A stretch of 64,000 nucleotides of DNA from HK1 sp965202735 (GCA_965202735.1 OZ241844.1:3720001-3784000), one strand, 5' to 3'; numbered from the stretch's first letter, positions 23,151 to 32,047 are shown. Notes: generated by a model from the letters alone, not told the origin. A program made the numbers and translations.

Positions 23151-23287
23151 CCCGTACTTCTCGCCAGGTTGCGAGCCAGGGCGTGGAGATGGCCGCATCG
23201 GCAAGGCGAACGCGAGCGCGTGTCGAGAGCGCGTTGCGCGCCCGATCGCATCCGTGCGATCGTGCGTCGCCACGGACCCGACGACTC

Positions 23288-25576
23288 ATGCGCCGCAACC
23301 AGATGAAGCCAGCGGCCCGACAGCTTCTGCTCGCGTTCGCGGTACCGGCCGTGCTCGCGGGCGCCGTCGGCGCGGACAGCGACTGGCCTCTGTGCGGGCC
23401 GGGATACCGGTTGCCGGAACGGCCGGCGCCGGAGGCGGCCGAGCCGGACGCCGACCCCGGAGCGATCCGGCTGTCCGCCGACGCAGCCGAGATCGTCGAG
23501 GACGGCGTCACGAAGCTCACCGGCAACGTCATCGTCCAGCGGGGCCCGCATCTGCTCCGCAGCGACGAAGTCGTCCACGACGAATCCAGGGGGACCATCG
23601 AGGCCACGGGCGGCGCCAGATTCTGGGACGAGGGAGTGTTCGTCGCAAGCGAAGGCGCCCGGGCGGAGCTCGGCGAATACGTCTTCGCCCTCATGCCCGA
23701 GAGCTCGTTCATGCTCGAGAAGGCGCACGCGCACGGCGATGCGGCCGAGGTCAGGGTGTTCGGCAGCGAGCGGGTCGTTGCCAGAGACGTGTCCTACACG
23801 ACGTGCAACCCGGGCGACGCCGGCTGGCGCCTCACCGCCCGCGAAGTTGAGCTCGACCGCGTCGAGGATGTCGGCATCGCCAGGGGCGCGTCGCTCGAAT
23901 TCATGGGCACGCGGGTGCTCTACCTCCCCTGGGTCAGCTTTCCCCTGAGCAGCAGGCGCAAGTCCGGATTCCTCGCCCCGTCGTTCGGCACGAGCGGGTC
24001 GAGCGGCGCCGAGGTGGTGGTCCCCTACTACTTCAATCTGGCCCCGGACCGCGACGCCACCCTCACCGCGCGGGCGATGAGCGATCGCGGCGTGCAGGCG
24101 CAGGGGGAGCTCCGCTTTCTCTCGCGCGACTTCGGTTCCGGCCGGCTCGCGGCGGAGCACCTGCCGCACGACTCGACGTTCGACGGCGACCGGACCGCGC
24201 TCGACCTCGCGCACCGGCACCGATGGTCCGACCGGTGGTCGACGGACGCCCGTCTCGAGTGGGTCTCGGACGAGGAGTACCTGGAGGATCTGGGCACGAG
24301 CCTTTCGCAGAGCAGCCGTTCGCATCTCCCCCGCCGGCTCGACGCGGCCTACCGCGGCGACGGCTGGGACGCACTCGTGCGGTTCCAGGACTTCATGACC
24401 CTGGACCGGACGCTCGGGCCGGAAGATCGGCCCTACGCGCAGCTCCCGCGGGTCGCGGTTCGCACGAGCCGCCCGGAGAGGAACCGGGCCCCGAATTTCG
24501 GACTGGAGGCGGAGCTCACGTACTTCGATCACGATGGACGCACCACGGGGACCCGCACGGACCTCCAGACGTTCGTCACCCTCCCGAGCTACTCCGCCGG
24601 AGCCTTCATCAGGCCGAAGGCCGCCCTGCATGTCACCGCATATCACCTGAACCGGACCGACGAGGAGGCGGCGGCGGGCCTCGACGACAGCCCCGCGCGG
24701 GTGTTGCCGAGCCTCGGTGTCGACGCCGGCCTGTTCCTCGAACGCCCCCTCACCCTCTCGGAGCGGCCGTTCACCCACACCATCGAGCCGCGGCTCCACT
24801 TCCTGCTCGTGCCGTACGAACGCCAGGACGAGATCCCGATCTTCGACACCGTCCGCTCCGGCTTCAGCTTCGCGCAGCTCTTCCGCGAGAACCGGTTCTC
24901 CGGCCGTGACCGCTTCGGAGACACCGCCCAGGCGACGCTCGCGCTCACCTCCCGCCTGCTCGACGCGCGCGGAGGCGAGCGCGTCCGGGCGAGCATCGGC
25001 CAGGTCCGCTACTTCCGCGACCGCAGGGTGGCCCTCGACGCGGGCGCCGCGCCGGAGACGTCCCGCGCCTCCGACCTCGTCGCGGAGCTCGAGGCGCGGC
25101 CGGCGCGGGACTGGCGGCTGAGAGCCGGCATTCAGTACGACGCCGGCGACCACCGTACCGGGAAGAACGTCCTGAGCCTGCGGTACCAGCCCGCCCCCCG
25201 CCGCTTCGCCGACGTCGGGTACCGGCTCGTGCGCGACACCGGCGTCCCGGGCCGGACCATCGAGCAGGCCGACCTGTCCTTCGCGTGGCCGTTCACCGCA
25301 AGCTGGCGAGCCGTCGGCCGGTGGAGCTACGCCCTCGGCGGGGACCGCGGCCGGACCCTGGAAGCCTTCGGCGGCCTGGAGTACGAGAGCTGCTGCTGGG
25401 GGTTCCGCGCGGTGGTGCGCCGGCACCGGCGCGGCGGCCTCGCAAGCGACGGCGGCGGCCGCTACTCCACCGCCCTCTACCTCCAGATCGAGCTCAAGGG
25501 CTTGACGGGCGCGGGGAACAGGGCCGACGCTCCGGTCACATGGGGGATCCCCGACCACGAGAACGAATTCCGATGA
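23288..25576 (+). CDS. lptD: LPS-assembly outer-membrane protein LptD
   Basis: A 762-residue outer-membrane translocon that inserts lipopolysaccharide into the outer leaflet with LptE. A signal peptide (MKPAARQLLLAFAVPAVLAG, then AVGA) is followed by CGPGYRLP and an OstA/LptA-like jelly-roll (IRLSADAAEIVEDGVTKLTG, then VIVQRG at about 60-180). VLYLPWVSFPL leads into the 26-strand barrel. Cysteine residues (CGP near the N-terminus, TTCNPGD, ESCCWGF) could form the maturation disulfides. The start at 23288 gives five extra residues before a second ATG at 23303, which would be an equally good signal peptide start. It overlaps surA by ATGA, its periplasmic chaperone, as in other Gammaproteobacteria. 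Confidence 0.94.
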   Translation: MRRNQMKPAARQLLLAFAVPAVLAGAVGADSDWPLCGPGYRLPERPAPEAAEPDADPGAIRLSADAAEIVEDGVTKLTGNVIVQRGPHLLRSDEVVHDESRGTIEATGGARFWDEGVFVASEGARAELGEYVFALMPESSFMLEKAHAHGDAAEVRVFGSERVVARDVSYTTCNPGDAGWRLTAREVELDRVEDVGIARGASLEFMGTRVLYLPWVSFPLSSRRKSGFLAPSFGTSGSSGAEVVVPYYFNLAPDRDATLTARAMSDRGVQAQGELRFLSRDFGSGRLAAEHLPHDSTFDGDRTALDLAHRHRWSDRWSTDARLEWVSDEEYLEDLGTSLSQSSRSHLPRRLDAAYRGDGWDALVRFQDFMTLDRTLGPEDRPYAQLPRVAVRTSRPERNRAPNFGLEAELTYFDHDGRTTGTRTDLQTFVTLPSYSAGAFIRPKAALHVTAYHLNRTDEEAAAGLDDSPARVLPSLGVDAGLFLERPLTLSERPFTHTIEPRLHFLLVPYERQDEIPIFDTVRSGFSFAQLFRENRFSGRDRFGDTAQATLALTSRLLDARGGERVRASIGQVRYFRDRRVALDAGAAPETSRASDLVAELEARPARDWRLRAGIQYDAGDHRTGKNVLSLRYQPAPRRFADVGYRLVRDTGVPGRTIEQADLSFAWPFTASWRAVGRWSYALGGDRGRTLEAFGGLEYESCCWGFRAVVRRHRRGGLASDGGGRYSTALYLQIELKGLTGAGNRADAPVTWGIPDHENEFR

Positions 25577-26898
25577 CTCACCTTCCGTCCCTCCTCCGGC
25601 GCTGGCGGGTGCGTGCCGTCGCGTGCGCGATGGCTGCGCTGTGCGCGCCGGGCGCCGCCGCCCAGTCCGGGACCGAGTACGAGATCGACCGCGTCGTCGC
25701 CGTCGTCAACGACGACATCATCGCCAGGAGCGAGCTGGACGCCCGGCTGAAGCAGGTGCGCGAGCAGCTTCGCCAGTCCGGAACGCGTCCGCCGCCGCCC
25801 GACGCCTTGCGCAGGCAGGTGCTCGAGCGGCTGATCGTCAGGCGGCTCCAGCTCCAGCTCGCCCGCGAGTCGGGCATTCGCGTCGATGACGAGAGGCTCA
25901 ACCAGACGCTCCTGCGAATCGCCGAGGAGAACGAGCTCACGTTGCGCGAGTTCCGGGACGCCATCGAACGCGACGGCTACGATTTCGCCCGGTTCCGCGA
26001 GGATGTCCGGGAGGACATCATGATCGGGGAGGTGCGCAGGCGCCGGGTCGAGAACCAGATCAACATCTCGCAGCGCGACATCGACGACTACCTCTCGATG
26101 ATGGAGCGCCGGGGAACGGAAGCGGACCGTCACCGGTACCGGATCGGACACATCCTGATGGCGGTCCCCGACGGCGCATCGTCCGGGGAGATCGACGAGG
26201 TGCGCGCGCGCGCCGCCCGCGTGCTCCGGGAGATCCGCGCCGGAGCGGACTTCGCGAACATGGCGGTCACCCACTCCGACGGGCAGCAGGCGCTCGAAGG
26301 GGGCGACCTCGGCTGGCGCCTCGCCTCCGATCTTCCGACCATGCTCGCCGACGCCGTGCTCGGGCTCGGCGTCGGCGAGGTCAGCGAGCCGGTCCGCAGC
26401 GCGAGCGGCTTCCATCTCGTGAAGCTCGTCGACCGGCAGGGAAGCCGGCGACAGATGATCCGGCAGACCCGCGCCCGGCACATCCTCCTCGCGCTCGACG
26501 CGCTCACCGACGACGCCGAGGCCCGTCGCCAGCTCGGAGTCCTGCGCGAGCGCATCGTCAACGGCCAGGACTTCGGCGAGCTCGCCCGCATCCATTCCGA
26601 CGATCCCGGCTCCGCCTCCAGGGGCGGAGACATGGGCTGGCTCGACCCCGGCAGCACCGTCCCCGTCTTCGAGCGCACGATGGATTCGCTCGGTCCGGGG
26701 GCGATCAGCGAGCCGTTCCGGTCCAGGTTCGGGTGGCATCTCGTCCAGGTGATGGAACGGCGCGAGCGCGACGCCACCGAGATCTCCCGGCGGGCGGAAG
26801 CGCAGCGAAAGCTGCGGGCCAGGAAGATCGAGGAGAACACGCTGGCGTGGCTCCGCCGGGTGCGCGACGAGGCCTACGTGGAGTACCAGCTCGAATGA
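25573..26898 (+). CDS. surA: Periplasmic chaperone / peptidyl-prolyl isomerase SurA
   Basis: A 441-residue chaperone for outer-membrane proteins, including LptD. The signal peptide ends near GAAAQS. The SurA N-domain follows (IDRVVAVVNDDIIARSELDA). Two parvulin domains follow at about residues 190-290 (HRYRIGHILMAVPDGAS, GGDLGWR) and about 300-400 (RARHILLALD, GGDMGWLDPG), and a C-terminal helix. Length and architecture are standard. It starts inside the lptD stop (ATGA) and its own stop overlaps the pdxA start, so the three genes are translationally coupled. Confidence 0.95.
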   Translation: MTHLPSLLRRWRVRAVACAMAALCAPGAAAQSGTEYEIDRVVAVVNDDIIARSELDARLKQVREQLRQSGTRPPPPDALRRQVLERLIVRRLQLQLARESGIRVDDERLNQTLLRIAEENELTLREFRDAIERDGYDFARFREDVREDIMIGEVRRRRVENQINISQRDIDDYLSMMERRGTEADRHRYRIGHILMAVPDGASSGEIDEVRARAARVLREIRAGADFANMAVTHSDGQQALEGGDLGWRLASDLPTMLADAVLGLGVGEVSEPVRSASGFHLVKLVDRQGSRRQMIRQTRARHILLALDALTDDAEARRQLGVLRERIVNGQDFGELARIHSDDPGSASRGGDMGWLDPGSTVPVFERTMDSLGPGAISEPFRSRFGWHLVQVMERRERDATEISRRAEAQRKLRARKIEENTLAWLRRVRDEAYVEYQLE

Positions 26899-27911
26899 CC
26901 GGACGCCCTCCCGCGCTGACGCCGGGAGAGCCGGCCGGAATCGGTCCCGATATCACGCTGGCCGCCGCGGCGTCGGGCGGCGGACCCTTCGTCGCCTTCG
27001 CGGACCCGGACGTACTCGGACGACGGGCCGGGCTTCTCGGACTCGAGGTCCGGGTCCGGATCGTCGATGCGGAAATACCCGGCCTGCGGGCGATTCCTCC
27101 GGGCGAGCTGCCCGTGGTTCCCGTCTCCGCGCCGCGCGGTGTCGTCCCCGGGCGACTGGACGCGGCGAACAGCGCCTACGTGATCGAGTGCATCCGCGCC
27201 GCGGTCGCCGCGTGCCGCGACGGCGCCGTGGCCGGGCTCGTGACCGCGCCGGTGCACAAGGGCATCATCAACGACGCCGGGATCGCGTTCACCGGCCACA
27301 CCGAGCTGCTCGCCGACCTCGACGGCGGCGCCCGCCCGGTCATGATGCTCTGCACCCCCGGGCTCAGGGTGGCCCTCGCCACCACCCACCTGCCGCTGCG
27401 GGCGGTGCCCGACGCCATCGACGCCACGATGCTGATCGACGTGGTCCGCGTCGTCGCGCACGACCTGCGCGAGCGCTTCGCGATCCCGGCCCCCCGCATC
27501 ATGGTGTGCGGACTCAACCCGCACGCCGGCGAGGGCGGGCACCTGGGCCGGGAGGAGATCGAGTCGATCGCACCGGCGGTCGAGGCGTTGCGCGCCTCGG
27601 GGGTCGACGTGCGCGGCCCCGTCCCGGCCGACACCGCGTTCACCCGCGAACGGCTCGCCGGCGCCGACGTCGTGGTCGCGATGTACCACGATCAGGGCCT
27701 GCCGGTGCTCAAGCACACCGGCTTCGGGCAGGCCGTCAACGTCACCCTCGGGCTCAGCTTCGTGCGCACGTCGGTCGATCACGGGACCGCCCTCGACCTC
27801 GCGGGCACGGGCCGGGCCGAGCATTCGAGCCTGGTGTCCGCCCTGGGCCTCGCCCGCGAACTCGCCCGGGCGCACCGCGAGGCGACCCCCGCGCACCGCC
27901 CGGAGCCATGA
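26895..27911 (+). CDS. pdxA: 4-hydroxythreonine-4-phosphate dehydrogenase
   Basis: A 338-residue NAD-dependent enzyme of pyridoxal-phosphate synthesis. It oxidises 4-phospho-hydroxy-threonine, giving the amino-ketone that PdxJ uses. LTPGEPAGIGPDI is the N-terminal family motif. The metal-binding histidines are in FTGHTELLA, LNPHAGEGGHLG and MYHDQGLPVLKH. The C-terminal SVDHGTALDLAGTG motif is present. The length is normal. It starts with ATGA over the surA stop. Its own end lies in a 22-bp duplication that carries the rsmA start. Confidence 0.95.
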   Translation: MTGRPPALTPGEPAGIGPDITLAAAASGGGPFVAFADPDVLGRRAGLLGLEVRVRIVDAEIPGLRAIPPGELPVVPVSAPRGVVPGRLDAANSAYVIECIRAAVAACRDGAVAGLVTAPVHKGIINDAGIAFTGHTELLADLDGGARPVMMLCTPGLRVALATTHLPLRAVPDAIDATMLIDVVRVVAHDLRERFAIPAPRIMVCGLNPHAGEGGHLGREEIESIAPAVEALRASGVDVRGPVPADTAFTRERLAGADVVVAMYHDQGLPVLKHTGFGQAVNVTLGLSFVRTSVDHGTALDLAGTGRAEHSSLVSALGLARELARAHREATPAHRPEP

Positions 27912-27946
27912 GCCGCACCGCCCGGAGCCATGAGCCGCACCGCCTC
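27903..27946 (+). repeat. 22-bp tandem duplication covering pdxA stop / rsmA start
   Basis: The unit CGGAGCCATGAGCCGCACCG (plus CC) occurs twice in a row. The first ATG (27908) overlaps the pdxA stop as ATGA but is in a non-rsmA frame. The second (27930) is in the rsmA frame. Confidence 0.9.
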
Positions 27947-28790
27947 CGGCCAACCTGCCCCGCCGCCTCGCGACAGGCATCCACGCAGACGGTTCGGGCA
28001 GCACTTCCTGCACGATCGGACGGTGGTCCGGCGCATCGTGGAGGCAATCGCACCGCGGCCCGGCGAGCTCGTCCTGGAGATCGGTCCCGGCCGCGGCGCC
28101 CTGACCTTCCCCCTGCTGGCGGCGGGCTGCGAGCTCCACGCCGTCGAGATCGACCGCGACCTCGCGGCCCGGCTCCGTGCCCGCACGCCGCACCATCCGA
28201 ACCTGACGGTCCACGAGGCGGACGCGCTCGAGCTCGACCTCGCCCGCGTCGCCCCGCCGCCGGGGCGGCTTCGAGTGACCGGCAACCTTCCCTACAACAT
28301 CTCGACCCCCCTTGTGTTCCGGCTCCTCGCCACGCTGCCGAGGATCGCGGACATGCACCTGATGCTGCAGAAGGAGGTGGTCGACCGCATGGTGTCCCGG
28401 CCCGGCACCCGCGAGTACGGGCGGCTGAGCGTCATGGTGCAGCTCGACTGCGAGGTCGAACGCGTGCTCCGGGTCGGTCCCGGGGCATTCTCACCCGCGC
28501 CGCGCGTCGAGTCCGCGGTGGCGCGGCTCCGTCCCCGGTCGCGCGCCGCCGCGGACCCCGCATGCCGGAGCCGTCTCGATGCCATCGTCCGGTCCTGCTT
28601 CTCCAGGCGGCGCAAGACCCTGCGCAACGCGCTGCGCGGCCTCTGCGACGAGGGAGTCATCGCCGCCTCGGGCCTCGACCCGCGGGTACGGCCGGAGATG
28701 CTGGGCATCGAGGAGTTCGTCGGGCTCGCGCGCACGAGCATGGACCACGAGCGAAACGCTCATGACCGGACCGACCACCCCGCCGCATGA
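27930..28790 (+). CDS. rsmA: 16S rRNA (adenine1518/1519-N6) dimethyltransferase
   Basis: A 286-residue KsgA-type enzyme that dimethylates two adjacent adenines near the 3' end of 16S rRNA during late 30S assembly. RRRFGQHFLHD is the N-terminal motif. VLEIGPGRGALT binds S-adenosylmethionine, HAVEIDRDL is motif II, and VTGNLPYNIS is the catalytic motif IV. GAFSPAPRVESAV and FSRRRKTLRNAL mark the C-terminal domain. The last 15 residues exceed the usual length. The start at 27930 is forced by frame: the earlier ATG at 27908 is 22 bp away and out of frame because of the tandem duplication. Its stop overlaps the next frame (ATGA at 28787). Confidence 0.95.
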   Translation: MSRTASGQPAPPPRDRHPRRRFGQHFLHDRTVVRRIVEAIAPRPGELVLEIGPGRGALTFPLLAAGCELHAVEIDRDLAARLRARTPHHPNLTVHEADALELDLARVAPPPGRLRVTGNLPYNISTPLVFRLLATLPRIADMHLMLQKEVVDRMVSRPGTREYGRLSVMVQLDCEVERVLRVGPGAFSPAPRVESAVARLRPRSRAAADPACRSRLDAIVRSCFSRRRKTLRNALRGLCDEGVIAASGLDPRVRPEMLGIEEFVGLARTSMDHERNAHDRTDHPAA

Positions 28791-29296
28791 AAGGGCGCCG
28801 ATCGCAACGGGGCGGCTCCTGGTGGCGCGGACACTTGCCGGACGACGAGACGCCGCCCTTCGGTCCGGCAGTGCTGCGGAGCAGCGTCAAGGAGGTCTGC
28901 GAGGAGATGCGGCGCCAGGCATGGCGCCCGCAGCGCCCGGACTGGCTCTTCGCCCGGGCCGCGCACGCCGCCAAGGCGGTGTGGGGCACCCGTTCGGGCG
29001 AGGGGCGGGACGCCCTCGACCGGAGCACCGGGTACTGGACGGAGATGGTCGAGACCCGTGCGGACCGCCTCCGCGACCGGGACTTGTACCGCGACAGCGA
29101 TTACCGCCAGCGCCCGGAAGAGGCCGTGCCGTGGTGGAATTGTGGTGCGATGAGTCGAGGGGATTTCAGGGGCCTGTTCCCGCTTGGCGGGAATTGCTGG
29201 TACCGCGAGCTCTTCCTCAGCCGGCTGTGCCAGTCGTGTCAGGATCGGATCTTCCTGGCCCTCTTGTCGCGGATCGACGGTAGTGTCTCATTTTGA
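28787..29296 (+). CDS. Hypothetical protein, C-terminal half derived from a MITE
   Basis: A 169-residue frame starting in an ATGA overlap with rsmA. Residues about 50-88 (RPDWLFARAAHAAKAVWGTR, then GRDALDRSTGYWTEMVE) closely match the gene at 37790-38392, so this is a small paralogous family that I do not recognise. After about residue 105 the residues (PWWNCG, SRGDFRGLFPLGGN) are a translation of MITE copy 4 (29100-29194). The native C-terminus has therefore been replaced. The last residues run into another repeat. Function unknown; it may no longer work. Confidence 0.55.
   Translation: MKGRRSQRGGSWWRGHLPDDETPPFGPAVLRSSVKEVCEEMRRQAWRPQRPDWLFARAAHAAKAVWGTRSGEGRDALDRSTGYWTEMVETRADRLRDRDLYRDSDYRQRPEEAVPWWNCGAMSRGDFRGLFPLGGNCWYRELFLSRLCQSCQDRIFLALLSRIDGSVSF
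29100..29194 (+). repeat. MITE-like repeat family I, copy 4 (95 bp)
   Basis: From ATTACCGCCAGCGCCCGGAA to TTGGCGGGAAT, lacking an internal stretch of about 17 bp that carries the CGACCTTCAGGG-type sequence in other copies. Confidence 0.8.
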
Positions 29297-29808
29297 CTTT
29301 CTTCCTCAGCGCGACATCACTGCCCCGAAGTCGAACTGAGGCACTCTCTGGCTCGGTGTCGGAATGTTCATGGCCGGTCTCATGGCCCCGGGTTGACTCT
29401 CGCGCCGCATGAAGTGGAGGCGGCGGGCGGCCCGAAGACCCCCGCATTCTCCCCTCATCTCGAGGGGAGAGTTCGAATGGCTCTTGCCGGAGTCGCCGGG
29501 CTCAGGAGAAGACACCCGATCTTCTCCCCTCTCCCCCCGGGAGAGGGGCCGGGGGTGAGGGTGCGGCGATGATTCGGTCCCCCTCACCCCAAACCCCTCT
29601 CCCGGGGGGAGAGGGGCTTCTTTCGGGACCAAGGGCATCCCGCCTTTGCGAACCGTGCGCGCGATGCCCTTGTCCCCAGGGTCTCCCGGGACCGGAAACG
29701 AGGGCTCTGGCAAACTGGACGTATACCCTTCCCGACGGCGGGTGGCGCCTCGGCTCGACTTTCTTCCTCAACACGATACAACGGTCCCGGAGTCAAACTG
29801 AGACACTA
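29282..29808 (+). repeat. Composite dispersed repeat (MITE-like ends plus GC-rich palindromes)
   Basis: AGTGTCTCATTTTGACTTTC ... CGAACTGAGGCACT (29282-29345) is a 64-bp unit with AGTGTCTCA/TGAGGCACT ends. A related unit ends TGAGACACTA at 29808. Between them lies a block with CTCTCCCCCCGGGAGAGG-type palindromes and CTTGTCCCCAGGG. The same arrangement recurs at 57481-58063, and the CTCGTTTCCxG segment also at 36925-37035. No gene is seen between 29297 and 29968. Confidence 0.8.
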
Positions 29809-29968
29809 CCGGATCGACGGCGAGGGTTTTATGACGCTGGCGTTCGGGTTCGTATCGTTTTCAGGCTCATCGCGCGGGGAGGCGGCATCGCGCTGCGCGA
29901 CGCTGGCATGCGGGGGAGCTTCGTCATCCGGTCGGTGGACGGTGCCTCCGGGACGGTCGTCTCGCGAA

Positions 29969-30193
29969 TCAGTCACTCGTTGCCTCACCTGGAATGCAAA
30001 TCCCCGACATGGCTCTGTCGAAATCGCCGCGGATTCGCTGTGCGTCGTGGACGAGTGCGTCGTACCCGCAGTCCAGGGTCGTCAGATCGAGATGGTCCGG
30101 TGGTGTCCAGACATCGCAAAGGATGCCGAAAAATGTGGATTCCGGGACGGGAATCGCCGCCGTCGTTCGGCTCCCTTTCAACCGCACCTTCAT
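29969..30193 (-). CDS. Small hypothetical protein (74 residues)
   Basis: An open frame beginning MKVRLKGSRTTAAIPVPEST, followed by FFGILCDVWTPPDHLDL and DALVHDAQRIRGDFDRAMSG. Composition is balanced and base composition is lower in GC than surrounding repeats, which argues for a real gene. The family is not recognised. Size and the MKVRLKG... start faintly resemble small antitoxin or DNA-binding proteins, but no partner is adjacent. Confidence 0.4.
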   Translation of the reverse strand: MKVRLKGSRTTAAIPVPESTFFGILCDVWTPPDHLDLTTLDCGYDALVHDAQRIRGDFDRAMSGICIPGEATSD

Positions 30194-30314
30194 GGCGTGG
30201 TCTCTCCTGTGTGTCTGCATCCGGCAGTGAATCGGACGCGTAGCCAGTGGTTGCAGGCGAAACCACGTCGAGGCCGCCTGCCTGCCGTCAGGCACTTACG
30301 AAAAATCAATACGC

Positions 30315-30584
30315 TCAGCCCACATTGTGGAGCCTTTTCAGGCATGTTTCGAGCATCCGCAACATTGCGCCGGACCGGTAGGGGGCAATGGCGAGGTCGG
30401 CATCGTGCCGGCTTCGCAGGTATCCGACAAGCCCTGTGAGCGCGGCGTGCGGGCCGAGGCTGCGCGTGAGGAGCGCGTCCAGGGCGCGCTGGCTCGGACC
30501 TCCTCGCAGAGCACCAGGCTCCCCGCGGTTGATCGTCTCTGCGCGGCGCGCGGGGACCGCGCCGGATGGGTTCACCTCATTCAT
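30315..30584 (-). CDS. Small hypothetical protein (89 residues)
   Basis: A frame starting MNEVNPSGAVPARRAETINR and ending LETCLKRLHNVG, with a helical middle (RALDALLTRSLGPHAALTGL). Not recognised. It is transcribed away from the AT-rich patch at 30631-30785, so its promoter may lie there. It may not be a gene. Confidence 0.3.
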   Translation of the reverse strand: MNEVNPSGAVPARRAETINRGEPGALRGGPSQRALDALLTRSLGPHAALTGLVGYLRSRHDADLAIAPYRSGAMLRMLETCLKRLHNVG

Positions 30585-30630
30585 CGTGTGCTTCACCAGG
30601 GGAGACCGTTCGGTCGCCGGGTGGGTGGCG

Positions 30631-30785
30631 AGTTGTCCACATTTTCTGTGGAAAACTCTGTGGACAAATCGCCGTCAAATCGCGCTCGTGCTGATATGCA
30701 AGGGGTTCGAGACAGATTGGCGAAGAAATCGCCACTTCATTTAATTATATTAAATTCAATGGGTTATATATATTTTCGCAGTGTA
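30631..30785. other. AT-rich patch with clustered DnaA-box-like 9-mers (candidate replication origin)
   Basis: TTGTCCACA at 30633-30641, TGTGGAAAA at 30647-30655 and TGTGGACAA at 30659-30667 are three DnaA-box-like sites, on both strands, within 35 bp. Further on, 30732-30781 is strikingly AT-rich (ATTTAATTATATTAAATTCA, TTATATATATTTT) in an otherwise GC-rich window, like a DNA-unwinding element. No dnaA, dnaN or mnmG is nearby. No gene is supported between 30585 and 31064. Confidence 0.4.
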
Positions 30786-31064
30786 TGATACGCTCTCTGT
30801 ATCGTGACCCGGACTGTCATGAAACGATCATCCGGGATGTGCATAAGTCGAATTCAATCCAAGCCGGATCAAACATTTAGTCGGTCATTTTCATCCGTTT
30901 CCGAAGAAGAAGGCCGAGTACTCCGGTCGAGTGCGGACGCCTGCGGACATCCCGCATCGAGCCGCGTCCATACCGGGCCGTGATGCCGGTTCGCGTCTCC
31001 GCCCGGACCGGCCTGCGAGGCGGCTCGGCTCCCGAACCGGACAGGAAAGCGCACGGACGCGCCG

Positions 31065-31889
31065 TCAGCTCGCGAGGTGTGTCCGGAGCGCATCGATGAC
31101 CGGACCTGTCCGGGGCTCCCGCCCCCGCCAGAGGCGGAACGACTCCGCCGCCTGCTCCACGAGCATCCCGAGGCCGTCGGTGGCGACCGCCGCGCCTTCC
31201 CCCGCACCCCAGCGAACGAAAGGCGTCGGAGCCGCCGCATAGGCGGTGTCGTAGGCGACCCCGCCGGCTCGGAGGGTGCCGGGGGGCAGGGACGGAAGAT
31301 CGCCGGCGAGGCTCGCGGCGGTCGCATTGACCACCACATCGAATCCCGCCGCCTCCAGCGCATCGAACGCGGCCGCGCTCACCGGCCCCTGCCCGGCGAA
31401 CCGCCGGGCGAGCGCGACCGCCCGCGACGGAGTCCGGTTGGCGATCACGAGCGTGCGCGGCGACTCGTCGAGCAGCGGTCCGGCGACGCCCCGGGCCGCT
31501 CCGCCGGCGCCCAGCAGGAGCACCGAGCGGCCCCGGAGCTCGACCGCGAGATTGCGCACGAGGTCCCGCACCAGCCCGACCCCGTCGGTGTTGTCGCCGC
31601 AGACGTCCGCTCCTTCGAACCACAGCGTGTTGACCGCCCCCGCCCGCTCCGCGCGCCCCGAGCGGCGGCTCGCGAGTGCGAACGCCTCCTCCTTGAACGG
31701 GATCGTCACGTTGAGCCCGTGCCCCCCTTCCGCGCGAAAGCGCTCGACGGCCTCCCGGAAGCCCCCGGGCGCGACATGCAGCGCGTCGTATGCCACGGAC
31801 TCACCGGTCTCGGCCGCGAACCGCCGGTGGATGAACGGTGACTTGCTGTGAGCGATGGGGTGACCCATCACCGCGTAGCGGTCCGGCAT
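31065..31889 (-). CDS. aroE: Shikimate dehydrogenase
   Basis: A 274-residue NADP-dependent enzyme that reduces 3-dehydroshikimate to shikimate in aromatic amino acid synthesis. YAVMGHPIAHSKSPFIH binds substrate. LNVTIPFKEEA carries the catalytic Lys, CGDNTDGVG the catalytic Asp, VLLLGAGGAARGV is the NADP Rossmann motif, and ANRTPSRA determines NADP preference. The C-terminal DGLGMLVEQAAESF is present. Start chosen at MPDRYAVMG (31889). The frame is open 49 codons further upstream but that part is a tandem DNA repeat, so the longer version is unlikely. Confidence 0.95.
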   Translation of the reverse strand: MPDRYAVMGHPIAHSKSPFIHRRFAAETGESVAYDALHVAPGGFREAVERFRAEGGHGLNVTIPFKEEAFALASRRSGRAERAGAVNTLWFEGADVCGDNTDGVGLVRDLVRNLAVELRGRSVLLLGAGGAARGVAGPLLDESPRTLVIANRTPSRAVALARRFAGQGPVSAAAFDALEAAGFDVVVNATAASLAGDLPSLPPGTLRAGGVAYDTAYAAAPTPFVRWGAGEGAAVATDGLGMLVEQAAESFRLWRGREPRTGPVIDALRTHLAS

Positions 31890-31924
31890 GAGAGGTGTAC
31901 GATCGGAGTCCGGGAGTGGGGGCG

Positions 31925-32047
31925 GCGCAGTGGCGGCAACGGCGGCGGCCTGCGATTGTAAGCCGGGACTCGCGCACGCAGTAGCCGAGCGTCTGCGCGA
32001 CGCAGTGGCGGCAACGGCGGCGGCCTGCGATTGCAAGCCGGGGCTCG
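31925..32047. repeat. Tandem repeat upstream of aroE, unit about 75 bp
   Basis: GCAGTGGCGGCAACGGCGGC followed by GGCCTGCGATTG and AAGCCGGG occurs at about 31927 and again at about 32002. It lies 35 bp upstream of the aroE start codon. Confidence 0.85.

Noticed and set aside
27908..27976. ATG at 27908 as the rsmA start
   Set aside because: It is 22 bp upstream of 27930 and therefore out of frame. The reading frame from it loses all similarity to KsgA.
31890..32036. Longer aroE starting 49 codons upstream
   Set aside because: That stretch is a tandem DNA repeat that encodes a repeated QSQAAAVAATA-like sequence. Shikimate dehydrogenases begin at the MPDRYAVMGHP segment.
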